Assembly (NCBI GenBank): GCA_963796225.1
Contig: CAWCLK010000006.1
Span: forward strand, 124,001 to 188,000
Length of the DNA: 64,000 bases
Direction of reading: 5' to 3'
Source: CAWCLK01 sp963796225
Lineage (GTDB): Bacteria; Actinomycetota; Nitriliruptoria; Nitriliruptorales; Nitriliruptoraceae
The stretch's first letter is position 1. Each line of letters begins with the position of its first letter. Positions 42,190 through 53,983 of this stretch are shown one piece after another. The position numbers and the translations under genes are program-made. A model generated the notes under the pieces. It searched no databases and was not told where the DNA came from. It worked only from the letters and a program-made list of their open reading frames with translations.

Positions 42190-43848
42190 GTGCTCGACGA
42201 ACTGCACATCCACGGGCTCGGGGTGATCGAGGACGCGACGCTGCGCCTGGCCCCGGGCCTGACCGTCGTGACCGGCGAGACCGGCGCCGGGAAGACCATG
42301 CTGGTCACCGCCCTGCAGCTGCTGCTGGGCTCGCGTGCCGACACCGACCTGGTCCGGGCCGGCGCCGGTACGGCCCGCGTCGAAGCACGCTTCTGCCCGG
42401 CGCCGCCCGCGGCCGACGAGTGGACCGACGACCCGGGCGAGCTGGTCGTGTCGCGCGAGGTGCCGGCGGAGGGCCGCAGCCGTGCCCGCATGGGCGGCCG
42501 GATGGCGCCTGCGGGCGCGCTCGCCGAGGTCCTCGGGCCCCACGTCGAGGTGCACGCCCAGCACGACCACCACCGGCTGGCCCGCCCCGCCGTGCAGCGG
42601 GCGCTGCTCGACGCCTACGCCGGGGACCCGCACGCCCGGACCCTGGCGACCTACCGGCAGGCGTACGCGGCGTGGCGCGACGCCCGGACCCGCCTCGAGC
42701 AGCTGCACACCGGCGCCCGCGAACGCGCTCGCGAGCTCGATCGGCTGCGCTTCGAGCTCGACGAGATCGCCGCCGTCGGGATCGACCCCGACGCCGACGC
42801 GCGCCTCGACGACCGCCTGGCCGAGCTCGAGCACGCCGAGGACCTGCAGCTCGGCCTGTCCCGCGCCGCCGTCGCGCTGGGCTCCGACGGGGCGCTCGAC
42901 CCCATCGGCGTCGCCGTCGACGCGCTGCGGCGCCTGCCGACCGAGACCGAGGCCTCCCGCGACCTCCGGGCACGGGTGGAGGAGCTCGCGTCCCTGGCCG
43001 CGGACGTCGCGGGCGACCTGCGAGACCAGGCCGACACGGTCGAGTCCGACCCCGAGCAGCTCTCGGTGCTGATGCAGCGCCGGGGCGCCCTGCAGGCCCT
43101 GCAGCGCAAGTACGGCGACGACCTCGACGCCGTCCTGGCCTACGAGGCCCGCGCCGTCGACCGCGTCGCCGAGCTCGAGGCCGACACCGACGCGTCCGAC
43201 GGACTCGAGGCCGAGGTCGAGCGCCTCGAGGCCGAGGTCACGCGGCTGGCCGACGCCCTGCGCGACTCCCGTCGGGTCGCCGCCGACCGCCTGGCCGCCA
43301 CGGTCGAGGGGCACCTGGGCGACCTCGCCATGCCCCACGCCCACGTCGAGGTCGCCGTCGAACCGACCGCCCCCGGCCCCGACGGGGCGGACGAGGTGAC
43401 CTACCTGCTGGCGGCGAACCCGGGCGAGCCCCCGCGTCCGCTGGCCACGGCCGCGTCCGGCGGGGAACGCTCCCGCGTCGCGCTGGCCATCGAGGTGGCC
43501 CTGGCCGACGTCGAGGACGCCGCCGTGCTGGTCTTCGACGAGGTCGACGCCGGCATCGGCGGGGCGACGGCGATGGCCGTCGGCGAGAAGCTCGCCCGCC
43601 TGGCCGCCGGCGGGCGTCGCCAGGTCCTGTGCGTGACCCACCTGGCCCAGCTGGCCGCCTACGCCGACGTGCACCACGTCGTCGAGAAGGGCATCGCCGA
43701 CGGGCGCACGGTGACCACCACGCGCCACGTGGCCGCCGACGACCGCGTCGTCGAGCTGTCCCGGATGCTCGGGGGCGACACGGGGGAGGCAGCGCGGGCC
43801 CACGCCCGCGAGCTGCTGGACGAGGCCGACCGGCGACGCGCGAGCTGA
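42190..43848 (+). CDS. recN: DNA repair ATPase RecN
   Basis: SMC-like protein for double-strand break repair. Walker A is TGETGAGKTMLV (about residue 30). A central coiled-coil region spans about 150-370. The signature is ASGGERSRVALAIEV (about 430), and Walker B is VLVFDEVDAGIGG. The length of 552 residues from GTG 42190 is normal. The gene begins 80 bases after nadK. I see no obvious LexA box in that gap. Confidence 0.95.
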   Translation: MLDELHIHGLGVIEDATLRLAPGLTVVTGETGAGKTMLVTALQLLLGSRADTDLVRAGAGTARVEARFCPAPPAADEWTDDPGELVVSREVPAEGRSRARMGGRMAPAGALAEVLGPHVEVHAQHDHHRLARPAVQRALLDAYAGDPHARTLATYRQAYAAWRDARTRLEQLHTGARERARELDRLRFELDEIAAVGIDPDADARLDDRLAELEHAEDLQLGLSRAAVALGSDGALDPIGVAVDALRRLPTETEASRDLRARVEELASLAADVAGDLRDQADTVESDPEQLSVLMQRRGALQALQRKYGDDLDAVLAYEARAVDRVAELEADTDASDGLEAEVERLEAEVTRLADALRDSRRVAADRLAATVEGHLGDLAMPHAHVEVAVEPTAPGPDGADEVTYLLAANPGEPPRPLATAASGGERSRVALAIEVALADVEDAAVLVFDEVDAGIGGATAMAVGEKLARLAAGGRRQVLCVTHLAQLAAYADVHHVVEKGIADGRTVTTTRHVAADDRVVELSRMLGGDTGEAARAHARELLDEADRRRAS

Positions 43849-43856
43849 GGCAGACC

Positions 43857-44676
43857 ATGGGAACACCGCGCCAGCTGCACGAGCTGCCCTCGCTCCGGGG
43901 CAGCGGCCCCGCGCTGGGCTTCACGCCCCGTCCCCGGCGCGGACGCCGGGTCGCCGCCCTCGGGGCGGTGGGGATGCTGGCCGTGCTGGGACTGCGGGGG
44001 GCGGCCGTGTCGGCCGACGCCCCGGCCCCGACGGTCACCACGGCCGCGGACGACGTCGCCACACGCGCGGCCGCCCCGCAGGCCCAGCACGAGGGCCTCG
44101 ACGCGACCGCGCCCGCCACCACGCCCATGGCGACCGTGCAGGGCCTCGCCGTCCACGTCGTCTCGCCCGACGCGATGGTGGTCGGCTACCACGAGGCCTC
44201 GCTGCCCGGGGCCCTGGCCATGACCCCCGTGGGGCACGGCCTGTCCAACGACAACACGACCCGGATCACGCTGCCGCCCGACCACGACGGCGGGACCGAC
44301 TACCACGTGATGTCCTCGCGGGGCCGCGTGCTGCCGCCCACGTCGGCGGTGGACATGGTGCTGCACGACGACGACCCGGTCCTGGCCCCCGTGACCGGCG
44401 AGGTGACCGAGGTCCGGCCGTACGCGCTGTACGGGCAGTACCCCGACACGCGCATCGAGATCCGCCCCGACGACGCCCCGGACCTGCGCGTGGTCCTGAT
44501 CCACGTCGACGGGGTCCAGGTCGCCGCGGGGGACCGGCTCGAGGTCGGCCGGACCGTGCTGGCGACCACGGCCAACCGCTTCCCGTTCTCCAGCCACGTC
44601 GACCGCTACCTGAACGAGCGCTGGCCCCACGTCCACCTCGAGGTCGTGGATCCGGCGCTCAGGCTCGAGCGAGTAG
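43857..44676 (+). CDS. Exported LytM/M23-like peptidase fold protein (3' end uncertain, probable +1 frameshift)
   Basis: An N-terminal membrane segment (RRVAALGAVGMLAVLGL, about residues 28-44) is followed by an Ala/Thr/Pro-rich stretch and a C-terminal M23-like domain. VLAPVTGEVTEVRPY (about 178), VVLIHVDGVQVAAGDRLEVG, and the metal-site motif WPHVHLEVVDP (about 255) are seen. It is a candidate cell-wall hydrolase or a non-catalytic relative. In the given frame no stop occurs until inside pyrG. One surplus base near 44661 would close it at TAG 44674-44676 with 272 residues. The slot between recN and pyrG is held in mycobacteria by other envelope proteins. Confidence 0.7.
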
Positions 44677-44788
44677 CGGGCGGACCTGCGCACCTCGTTG
44701 CACCCGAGGTGGGCGGATGGCTACCGTCGCCCGGGCCGCTCAGGCGAGCAGCGTGGCGGCCCCCGGAGGACTCCAGGAGGCCGACCTC

Positions 44789-46549
44789 GTGCCCACGTCA
44801 TCGTCTCGCCCGACGCCGACCGACCCGCCCGTCCGGCACCGCCCCGACGAGACGAAGTACATCTTCGTCACCGGCGGGGTCTCCTCGGCCCTGGGCAAGG
44901 GCATCACGGCCGCGTCCCTCGGACGCCTGCTGAAGGCCCGCGGGCTCCGCGTGACCATGCAGAAGCTCGACCCCTACATCAACGTCGACCCGGGCACGAT
45001 GAACCCGTTCGAGCACGGCGAGGTGTTCGTCACCGACGACGGCGGCGAGACCGACCTGGACCTCGGTCACTACGAACGCTTCATCGACGAGAGCCTGCAC
45101 CGCGGCTCGTCGGTGTCGTCCGGCCAGATCTGGTCCTCGGTCATCGACAAGGAACGACGGGGCGACTACCTGGGCAAGACCGTCCAGGTGATCCCGCACA
45201 TCACGAACGAGATCAAGGACCGCATCCACTCGGTGGCCGGCGACGGGGACGTCGACGTGGTCATCACCGAGGTCGGCGGCACCGTCGGTGACATCGAGGG
45301 CCTGCCGTTCCTCGAGGCCATCCGCCAGCTGCGCTACGACGTCGGCCGCGACAACATCTGCTACGTCCACTGTGCGCTGGTGCCGTTCATCAACGCCGCC
45401 GGCGAGCTCAAGACCAAGCCGGCCCAGCACTCCGTCCGCGAGCTGCGCTCCATCGGTATCCAGCCCGACGTGCTGGTGCTGCGGTGCGACCGGGACATCG
45501 ACGAGGGGCTGCGGCGCAAGGTCGCCATGCAGTCCGACGTCGACCCCGACGCCGTCATCGCGGCGCTGGACCGTCCCAGCCTGTACGAGGTGCCGCTGGG
45601 CCTGCGCGAGGAGGGCCTCGACGAGGTCGTCTGCCGCCGGCTGCGGCTGCCCGAGGTCGAACCCGACCTGCGCGAGTGGGAACGCCTGGTCGACCTGGTC
45701 CAGGAGGCCCGCGAACCGGTCACCGTCGCCATCGTGGGCAAGTACGTCGAGCTGCCGGACGCCTACCTGTCGGTCGTCGAGGCGCTGCGCCACGCCGGGT
45801 TGCACCACGGCGTCGACGTCGAGATCGACTGGGTGTCGTCGGACGAGCTGACCGCCGATGGCGTCGAGCAGCGCCTGGCGCTCGCCGACGGCGTGCTGGT
45901 CCCCGGCGGGTTCGGCTACCGGGGGGTCGAGGGCAAGATCCTGGCCGCCCGCCACGCCCGCGAGCACGAGGTGCCCTACCTCGGCCTGTGCCTCGGACTG
46001 CAGGCCGCCTGCATCGAGTTCGGCCGCAACGTGGTCGGGCTGGCCGACGCCAACTCCTCGGAGTTCGAACCGTCGTGCGCGGACCCGGTGATCGCCCTGA
46101 TGCCCGACCAGCGTGACGTCACCGAGAAGGGCGGCACCATGCGCCTCGGGGCCTACCCGGCCCGGCTGCGCGAGGGCACCCGCACCCGGGGCGCGTACGA
46201 CGACGAACCCGTCGTGTACGAACGCCACCGGCACCGCTTCGAGTTCAACAACCGCTACCGGGGCGTCTTCGAGGACCACGGGTTCGTGTTCGCCGGCACC
46301 TCGCCCGACGACCGCCTCGTCGAGTTCATCGAGCTGGCCGACCACCCGTGGTACGTGGCCACCCAGGCCCACCCCGAGCTGAAGTCACGGCCCAACCGAC
46401 CGCACCCGCTGTTCGCGGGGTTCGTGGTCGCCGCTCGCCAGCGGCACCGCGAGCTGCTCGGGCGCCTGCCGGTCGAGCTGGACGAACCGACCGCTGCCGA
46501 GCTGCGGGACGCGGTCGAGGTCGAGATCGACGTCGTCGGGGAGCACTGA
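44789..46549 (+). CDS. pyrG: CTP synthase
   Basis: Glutamine-dependent amination of UTP. The synthase domain begins KYIFVTGGVSSALGKGITAASL (by its parts, about residue 22). The glutaminase has the nucleophile Cys in LGLCLGLQAAC (about 405) and the His/Glu pair near QAHPELKSRP. GTG 44789 is chosen because AGGAGG (44775-44780) precedes it; an upstream ATG at 44717 would add 24 poorly conserved residues. The length is 586 residues. Its stop overlaps the start of the Nudix gene region (TGAGTG). Confidence 0.96.
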   Translation: MPTSSSRPTPTDPPVRHRPDETKYIFVTGGVSSALGKGITAASLGRLLKARGLRVTMQKLDPYINVDPGTMNPFEHGEVFVTDDGGETDLDLGHYERFIDESLHRGSSVSSGQIWSSVIDKERRGDYLGKTVQVIPHITNEIKDRIHSVAGDGDVDVVITEVGGTVGDIEGLPFLEAIRQLRYDVGRDNICYVHCALVPFINAAGELKTKPAQHSVRELRSIGIQPDVLVLRCDRDIDEGLRRKVAMQSDVDPDAVIAALDRPSLYEVPLGLREEGLDEVVCRRLRLPEVEPDLREWERLVDLVQEAREPVTVAIVGKYVELPDAYLSVVEALRHAGLHHGVDVEIDWVSSDELTADGVEQRLALADGVLVPGGFGYRGVEGKILAARHAREHEVPYLGLCLGLQAACIEFGRNVVGLADANSSEFEPSCADPVIALMPDQRDVTEKGGTMRLGAYPARLREGTRTRGAYDDEPVVYERHRHRFEFNNRYRGVFEDHGFVFAGTSPDDRLVEFIELADHPWYVATQAHPELKSRPNRPHPLFAGFVVAARQRHRELLGRLPVELDEPTAAELRDAVEVEIDVVGEH

Positions 46550-47090
46550 GTGGCCTGGTTCGAGACGCTGGATTCCCGAGTCGTGCACGACGGCTTCTCC
46601 ACCGTGCGCGTGGACACCGTGCGGATGCCCGACGGCGACGAGACCGAACGCGAGGTCGTCGACCACGTGTCGGCGGTCGCCGTCGTGCCGGTGTTCGCCG
46701 ACGGCTCCGTGGTGCTGGTGCGCCAGTACCGCCACCCCGTCGGGCAGTACCTGCTCGAGATCCCGGCGGGCATCCTGGACGTCGAGGGCGAGGACCTCGC
46801 CGATGCCGCTCGCCGCGAGCTCGCCGAGGAGGTCGGCCTGCACGCGGGGCGGTTGGACCACCTGACCACGTTCGAGAACTCGGCCGGGTGGAGCACCGAG
46901 CGCACCCACGTCTACGTCGGGCCGCGACCTGGCCGAGACCGATCCGCCGGAGGACTTCGTGCTCGAGCACGAGGAGGCCGACATGGAGCTGGTCCGGATG
47001 CCGCTCGACGAGGCCGTCGAAGGCGTGGTGCGGGGCGAGATCACCGATGCCAAGACGGTCATCGGGCTGCTGCTCGCCGCCCGCCGCTAG
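46550..47090 (+). CDS. Nudix hydrolase, ADP-ribose pyrophosphatase type (one apparent +1 frameshift)
   Basis: Hydrolyses nucleoside diphosphate-linked compounds, most likely ADP-ribose. The Nudix box GILDVEGEDLADAARRELAEEVGL (by its parts GILDVEGED and RRELAEEVGL) lies at about residues 76-99. The frame is lost at CC (46922-46923). With one C fewer it continues GRDLAETDPPEDFVLE and ends LLLAARR-TAG with 179 residues. GTG 46550 is adjacent to the pyrG stop, the same neighbours as in mycobacteria. Confidence 0.92.
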
Positions 47091-47132
47091 CCTTCCGTGA
47101 TCGAGGGGCCACACGTTGGAAAGGGCACGCCG

Positions 47133-47483
47133 ATGGACGCCGCGACGCAGGCTCGGCTTCGCGAGGAGCTGACCGAGGAACGCGACCAGCACGTCGAGTT
47201 CCTGGACGAGCACGGCGCCGACCCCTACGGCGAGCGCGTGAAGAACCTCGACGTCGGCAACGACGGGTTCGCCGACTCCGGCCAGGCCACCGAGGAACGC
47301 AGCGAGCTGCTGTCGCAGATCGACCAGGCCCGGACCCGGGTGCAGCAGGTCGACGAGGCCCTGGCCCGGATGGACGACGGCACCTACGGGCTGTGCTCGA
47401 CGTGCGGGCAGCCCATCCAGGAGGAACGGCTCGAGGTGCGCCCCCTGTCGGTGACGTGCGTCGACTGCGCCTCTCGGGCGTGA
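47133..47483 (+). CDS. DksA/TraR-type C4 zinc-finger protein
   Basis: A 116-residue protein with an N-terminal helical hairpin and a C-terminal four-cysteine finger, CSTCGQ...CVDC (about residues 89-113). Such proteins may bind the RNA polymerase secondary channel like DksA or serve other roles; actinobacterial CarD/RbpA-type regulators are different. ATG 47133 follows GGAAAGG. The stop overlaps the GTG of deoA (GTGA). Confidence 0.88.
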   Translation: MDAATQARLREELTEERDQHVEFLDEHGADPYGERVKNLDVGNDGFADSGQATEERSELLSQIDQARTRVQQVDEALARMDDGTYGLCSTCGQPIQEERLEVRPLSVTCVDCASRA

Positions 47484-48803
47484 CCGCACGGCTCGACCCG
47501 CCCCGGCTGATCGCGCGCAAGCGCGACGGCGACGAGCTGTCCGCCGACGAGCTGCGGGCGTTCCTGGACGGCTACCTGGTCGGCGAGGTCGCCGAGGAGC
47601 AGATGTCGGCGTTCCTCATGGCCGGCGTGCTGCGCGGCTTCACCACCGCCGAGGCGGTGGCCATGACCGAGGTGCTCGTGGCCTCCGGGGACGTCGTGGA
47701 CCTGGGCGACCTCACCGGCCCCACGGTCGACAAGCACTCGACCGGCGGGGTCGGGCGACACCTGCACCCTGGTGGTGGCGCCGCTGCTCGCCGCGTGCGG
47801 GGCGCAGGTCGCCAAGCTGTCCGGCCGTGGCCTGGGGCACACCGGCGGGACCCTCGACAAGCTCGAGTCCATCCCCGGGTTCTCCGTCGACCTCGACCCG
47901 GACCGCCTGCACGACCAGGTCGAACGCATCGGGTTGGCCGTGGCCGCGGCCACCCAGGACCTCGTGCCCCTCGACAAGCGCCTGTACGCCCTGCGGGACG
48001 TCACCGCGACGGTCCCGTCACCTGCCCTGATCGCCGCCAGCGTGATGAGCAAGAAGCTGGCCGGTGGGGCCAGCCACGTGCTGCTGGACGTCAAGACCGG
48101 TGACGGCGCCTTCATGACCTCCGTCGACGACGCCGTCGACCTCGCGCGGCTGTGCGTCGACATCGGCGAGGCCCACGGCCGTCGCACCGGGGCGCTCGTG
48201 ACCGACATGTCGCAGCCGCTGTCGGCCGCGGTCGGCAACGCGCTCGAGGTCGGGCACGCCATCGAGGTGCTGACCGGGTCCCGCGAGGGCCGGTTCCGCG
48301 ACCTCTGCCTGGACCTGGCCGCCGCCGCGCTCCAGCTCACCGGCGTCGTCGCCGACCAGGCCAGGAACCGCGTGGAGCAGGCCCTGGCGTCCGGCGACGC
48401 CGCGCAGCGCTTCGGTGCCATGGTCGAGGCACAGGGCGGGGACGTCGCCGTCCTCGACCGTCCGTGGGAGGTCCTGCCCGCCGCCCCCGACGTCGTCGAG
48501 CACCGTCCCGGCGCCGGCACCGTGGCCGCGTGGGCCTGCCGTCGCGTCGGCGAGGTCGCCGCCGGGCTCGGGGCGGGGCGGCGTCGCAAGGAGGACGACG
48601 TCGACCCGGCCGTCGGGCTCGAGGTGCTCGCCCCGATCGGGACCCGGCTCGGGCCCGACGACGTCGCCGTGCGGGTCCACGCCCGCACCGCCGACGACGC
48701 GGCATGGGCGCTGGCCGAGCTCGACACGTGCATCGAGCTCGTCGAGGACCCGGTCACGCCTCCGCCGCTGGTGCACCGCCGCGTCGGGATCGAGGGGCCA
48801 TGA
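47480..48803 (+). CDS. deoA: Thymidine/pyrimidine-nucleoside phosphorylase (one apparent +1 frameshift)
   Basis: Phosphorolysis of pyrimidine nucleosides for salvage. VDKHSTGGVGDTCTLVVAPLLA is recovered after removal of one G at 47753-47755, followed by the signature SGRGLGHTGGTLDKLESIPG and the phosphate/base-site segment KTGDGAFM. The length is 440 residues, normal for the family. GTG 47480 overlaps the upstream stop. Thymidine versus broad pyrimidine specificity cannot be decided. Confidence 0.93.
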
Positions 48804-49837
48804 GCGACGGCCAGGGATGGGCCACCCCGGGCGGGGCGACCCCCGGGGGGCAGGGATCCGGCGCCCCGAGCGACCCCCCGCCACCGCCGCCACCGCCACC
48901 GTCCGGCGGTCCGGGATCGACGCCACCGCCACCGCCGCCGCCTCCTCCGGGCATGCCGGCGGCGCGCCAGCGCGTCGGGTTGGTGCCGCTGTACCCGATG
49001 GGGGTCGGTGACGTCCTCGACACCGCCTTCCGGCTGCTGCGGGTCTGCGCCGCCCCGGCGTCGCTGCTGATCCTGCTGGTCCTCGGGCCGATCCAGGTCC
49101 TGGCCAGCACGGCGTTCGTCTCGCCCACGTCGGTGTTCAGCGACCCCGTGCCGGCCGACGTCGACGGGCGGATGATCGCCCTGTCGCTGGCCGGCAGCGT
49201 GCTGTCCCTGTTCGTGCTGCCGCTGGTCATGGCGGCGCTCACCTGGATGGGGGCGCACGCGGACGCCGACCACCGCCCGGACTGGCGGGAGTCCCTGCGC
49301 GCCGGCGCACGGCGGTACGGGGCGACGCTCGGGGCCTTCCTGCTGCTGGCGTTGCTCGGCGCGGGTGTGGTCGTGGTCGTCGTGCTGGTGGTGGCCCTGG
49401 TCGGCGCCACGGGTGGCGGCGTGGCCGCGGTCCTGCTGGGCCTGCCACTGGGCCTGGCCAGCCTGGTGCTGGTGGTCGGCCTGATCGCACTCGGGTACCT
49501 CGTCGTCCCGTGCGTGGTGGTCGAGGAGCTCGGCCCCATGCGTGGGATCGGACGCGCGTGGCGTCTGCTGCGGCGACGGTTCTGGCCGACCATCGGCGTG
49601 TCGCTCGCCGTGGGGCTGGTGTTCTCGCTGCTCGGCGGCGCGGTCAGCTCCGCCATCAGCATCCCGGCCTTCTTCGGCATCCCCGGGGCGTGGGTGTTCG
49701 TCGCCGTCGGTGGGATCCTCGACCGACTCGTGACCGTGCCGCTCGGGGCGTTCGCGGCCCTGGCCATCCACGTCGACCAGCGCATCCGCACCGAGGGGTA
49801 CGACGTCGCCGTGCTCGTCTCCGAGCTGCGCCGGTGA
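48800..49837 (+). CDS. Multi-pass membrane protein with polyproline N-terminus
   Basis: A 345-residue protein. The first 55 residues are cytoplasmic and Gly/Pro-rich, with two runs of nine prolines, which normally require EF-P for translation. Then comes a short conserved-looking segment (YPMGVGDVLDTAFRLLR) and about six hydrophobic helices. This is the layout of glycerophosphoryl-diester-phosphodiesterase-like membrane domains and other actinobacterial DUF proteins. ATG 48800 overlaps the deoA stop, and its stop overlaps the next start. It heads the DUF4129/MoxR cluster. The function is unknown. Confidence 0.8.
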   Translation: MSDGQGWATPGGATPGGQGSGAPSDPPPPPPPPPSGGPGSTPPPPPPPPPGMPAARQRVGLVPLYPMGVGDVLDTAFRLLRVCAAPASLLILLVLGPIQVLASTAFVSPTSVFSDPVPADVDGRMIALSLAGSVLSLFVLPLVMAALTWMGAHADADHRPDWRESLRAGARRYGATLGAFLLLALLGAGVVVVVVLVVALVGATGGGVAAVLLGLPLGLASLVLVVGLIALGYLVVPCVVVEELGPMRGIGRAWRLLRRRFWPTIGVSLAVGLVFSLLGGAVSSAISIPAFFGIPGAWVFVAVGGILDRLVTVPLGAFAALAIHVDQRIRTEGYDVAVLVSELRR

Positions 49838-50496
49838 GTGGGCCCACGGGGGGTCCGGTGCTGGCGTGGCCGCGCAGCACCGTGGACGGCGACGAGGTCG
49901 GCCGGACCGTGGACCGCATCCTGCGGGACCCTGCCTTCACGGCCTCCCAGGAGACCTGGCTCAGCCGGCTGCGCGACGACGTGCGGCAGTGGTTCCTCGA
50001 ACGGCTCGCGTCCCTGTTCGACTCGGGGGCGGGCACGGTCCTGGCGTGGGGCCTGGTGGGCCTGGCCGTGGTCGTCGGGGCGCTGCTGGTGGTCCGTGCC
50101 GTGGTGGTGCTGCGCCGGGGCGCGGTCGCCGAGGACGGCCCGCAGGCCGTGGTGATCACCCGCCGTCCCGCCGCCGACTGGCTGGCCGACGCCCGGGCCG
50201 CCCGGGAGGCCGGCGACCTCGCCGAGGCGGTGCGGTGCGGCTACCGGGCGGTGGTCGCGGGCCTGGCGGGGGAGGGGGCCCTCGAGGAGGTCCCCGGCCG
50301 AACCGTCGGCGAGTACCGCCGGCAGGTCGCGGCGGGACGCCCCGACCGGGTCGAGGCCTTCGCCCGGGCCTCCGAGGTCTTCGAACGGGTGTGGTACGCC
50401 CGACGCGCCGCCAGCGCCGAGGACGTCGACACGGTCCTGGCGGTGGCGACCGACACCGGGACGCGGCGCGCGCGCCCCGCCGGGGCCACCCGATGA
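49834..50496 (+). CDS. DUF4129-type membrane protein
   Basis: A 220-residue protein with one membrane helix (VLAWGLVGLAVVVGALLVVRAVVVL, about 67-91) and a C-terminal cytoplasmic helical domain with the DUF4129 pattern: ARAAREAGDLAEAVRCGYRAVV, GRTVGEYRRQV, FERVWYARR. This domain regularly accompanies MoxR ATPases and DUF58 proteins. GTG 49834 and the stop both overlap neighbouring genes by four bases, so it is coupled in an operon. Confidence 0.85.
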   Translation: MSGPTGGPVLAWPRSTVDGDEVGRTVDRILRDPAFTASQETWLSRLRDDVRQWFLERLASLFDSGAGTVLAWGLVGLAVVVGALLVVRAVVVLRRGAVAEDGPQAVVITRRPAADWLADARAAREAGDLAEAVRCGYRAVVAGLAGEGALEEVPGRTVGEYRRQVAAGRPDRVEAFARASEVFERVWYARRAASAEDVDTVLAVATDTGTRRARPAGATR

Positions 50497-51631
50497 GGGG
50501 CCGGCGCGGGACGCTCGTGGCGGCCGGCCTGGCCGTGCTGGTGCTGGCCGTCGCTGGTGTGGCTGGTCCGTCCGTCGGGGGACGGGGTCCCGCTGGACCC
50601 ACGCGGCACCGGCCCGACCGGGACCGCCGGGATGCTGCGGCTCGCCGAGCAGCTCGGCGCCGACGTGGCGATCGGGGACGCCCCGGGTCCGGGGGGCGCC
50701 GGCCAGACGATCGTGGTGCTCACGGACCGGCTCGACGACGCCACCCGCGACCAGGTCGCGGCACGGGTGCGTGACGGGGCGCGGCTGGTCCTGTTCGACC
50801 CCGCCTCGCCCCTCAACCCCGTGCCGGCGACCGGCGAGCTGTTCACCGACACCCTCGGCGTGCTCGGCCGGGAACCGGCCTGCGACCTGCTCGACGGGGT
50901 CGCCGACCGCGTCGAGTCGGCGCGGTGGGTGGTCCTCGACGCGCCGACGGACGCCACGGCCAGCTGCTTCCCGGTGGGTGGGGGCGACGGGCTGGTCGTG
51001 GCGCCCCGGGGCGCCGGCGAGGTCGTCGTCACCGGGGCGGTCGACGCGCTGGTCAACCGCTCGTTGGGCGAAGCCGACCACGCGCAGCTGGCCGCCGCCC
51101 TGCTGGTGCCCGAGGGCGAGGGAGACGTCACGGTCGTCTGGGATGCGACGGTCGGGGGCGACACCCCGCTGCTGTCGCTGCTGCCCGACGGCGTGGTCGA
51201 GGCACTCTGGCTGCTCGCGGCTGCCGCCGTGGTGGTCGCCCTGGCCCGGGCCCGACGGCACGGACCACCGGTCGCCGAACGCCTGCCGGTCCGTGTCCCC
51301 GCCAGCGAGCTCGCCCTGGCCATCGGTGACCTGCTGGGGCGGGGCGGGCACCGCGAGGCCGCCGCAGGTCGACTGCGCGAGGACCTCCGCGTCGAGGTGG
51401 CCCAGGCCCTGCACGTCCCCCACGACACGCCACCCGACGTGCTGGTGGAGCTGCTGGTCGACCGGCTCGACGACGACGCGTTGGACGTCGGTGGGGTGCG
51501 CGCGGCCCTGCTCGACGGGCCCGTGCCCGACGACGCGACGCTGGTGGCGGTGGCGTCCGCCCTCGCCCGCGTCCGGAGCCGGGTGCGACGTCCGGCGGGG
51601 TCCCCGGGCCGGGCGGACACGGCCCCAGTAG
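50493..51631 (+). CDS. DUF4350-type membrane protein (one clear and one probable +1 frameshift)
   Basis: An N-terminal membrane helix (TLVAAGLAVLVLAVA) is followed by VWLVRPSGDGVPLDP once a surplus G at 50556-50557 is removed. Then comes a GATase-like exterior domain (TIVVLTDRLDDATRDQVAARV, RLVLFDPASPLNP), a second helix near AALWLLAAAAVVVALARARR, and a cytoplasmic tail. This layout is typical of DUF4350 proteins beside MoxR. The given frame then runs to 51729 inside moxR. One more surplus base near 51600 would end it at TAG 51629-51631 with 378 residues. Confidence 0.8.
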
Positions 51632-51674
51632 GCTCGCGCCCCGCCACGCCGCGCACGATTCGACGGGAGACCGC

Positions 51675-52615
<941 letters not shown>

Positions 52616-52619
<4 letters not shown>

Positions 52620-53983
52620 GCGACGAGGACGTCCGTCCCACGCCGGCGCCGTCGCCGGAGCCGTTCGGCCGGGCCTGGTGGGGCGGGCTCGTGCCCGTGC
52701 CCACCGTGCGCCTCGCCGTCCTCGTGGCGGCCGTGGCCGTCCCGGTGCTGTGGGTCCCCGCGGCCTGGGGGGCCGTGCTCGTCGTGGCGGTGGTGGCGAT
52801 CGTCGATGCCGTCCTGGCTCCGGCACCGTGGACGGTGCCGGTCGCCCGGGTGGCCCCGGGGGTGGTCCCGCTCGGCCAGGACGCCGAGCTGGCGTGGGTC
52901 GTGTCCAACCCGGCGCGACGCGCGCTGCACGTCGCGATCGCCGACGAACCCGCCCCGTCGCTGCACGCCCAGCACCGCCGGGTCCGCCTCGACCTGCCGC
53001 CGGGGGAGGGGGCACGGGCCACCACGACGCTGCGCCCCAGCCGCCGCGGGCGCTTCGACCTGCCGGCGCTGACGGTGCGGACCACGGGCCCGCTGGGGCT
53101 GCTGGCGCGCCAGCACCGGCGTGACCGGCACGACGTGCTCGAGGTCCACCCGGCCTTCCGGTCGCGCCGCGAGGCCGAGCTGCGCATCACCCGGGGGCGC
53201 ATCCTCGACGTGGGGCTGCGCTCGGCCCGGGCGCTGGGGCGGGGCACCGAGTTCGAGGCACTGCGCGAGTACACGCCCGACGACGAGGTCCGCCGGGTCG
53301 ACTGGGCGGCCACGGCCCGGGTGGGGCGCCCGATCGTGCGCACCTTCCGGGCCGAGCGCAACCAGACCGTCCTGGTGATGCTCGACAGCGGTCGGCTGAT
53401 GGCCGGGATGGTCGGCGACGTGCCGCGGCTGGACCACGCGATGGACGCGGCGATGGCCCTCACCACGGTGGCGACCCGCCTGGGGGACCGGGCCGGGCTG
53501 ATGGCCTTCTCCGCCGGTGTCCGGGCGGCGGTCCCGCCCCGCGGGGACCGTGGTCAGCTCGCCCGGGTGACGCGGGCGATGTTCGACCTCGAACCCGACC
53601 TCACCGAGTCCGCGTACGAGGACGTGTTCGGCGTGGCCGTGGCCCAGCAACGACGCCGCAGCCTGCTGGTGCTGCTGACCGAGCTGTCCTCCGAGGCCCT
53701 GGCCGAGACGCTGGTGCCGGCGTTGCCGCTGCTGCTGGCCCGCCACCTCGTGCTGGTCGGCAGCGTCCAGGATCCCGAGGTCGAGGCCTGGCGCACGACG
53801 GCACCCGAGGACGCCGAGGGGGCGTACCGGGCAGCCGGGGCGGTGACGGTCCGACGTGCGCGCGACCGCACCGCCGAGCTGCTGCGACAGATGGGCGCCC
53901 GCGTCGTCGACGCCCCGCCGGGCGAGCTGGCGGCCCGGCTGGCGGACGCCTACCTGGAGGTCAAGGCGACGGGACGGTTGTGA
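52616..53983 (+). CDS. DUF58 domain protein
   Basis: A 455-residue membrane-anchored protein: two N-terminal hydrophobic segments (about residues 30-65), a beta-rich region, then the DUF58/VWA-like part with the hallmark LREYTPDDEVRRVDWAATARVGRP (by its parts) and the MIDAS-like LDSGRLMAG. It is the standard partner of MoxR. GTG 52616 overlaps the moxR stop. Its 3' end overlaps the converging SpoIIM gene by 23 bases. The molecular role is not established. Confidence 0.9.
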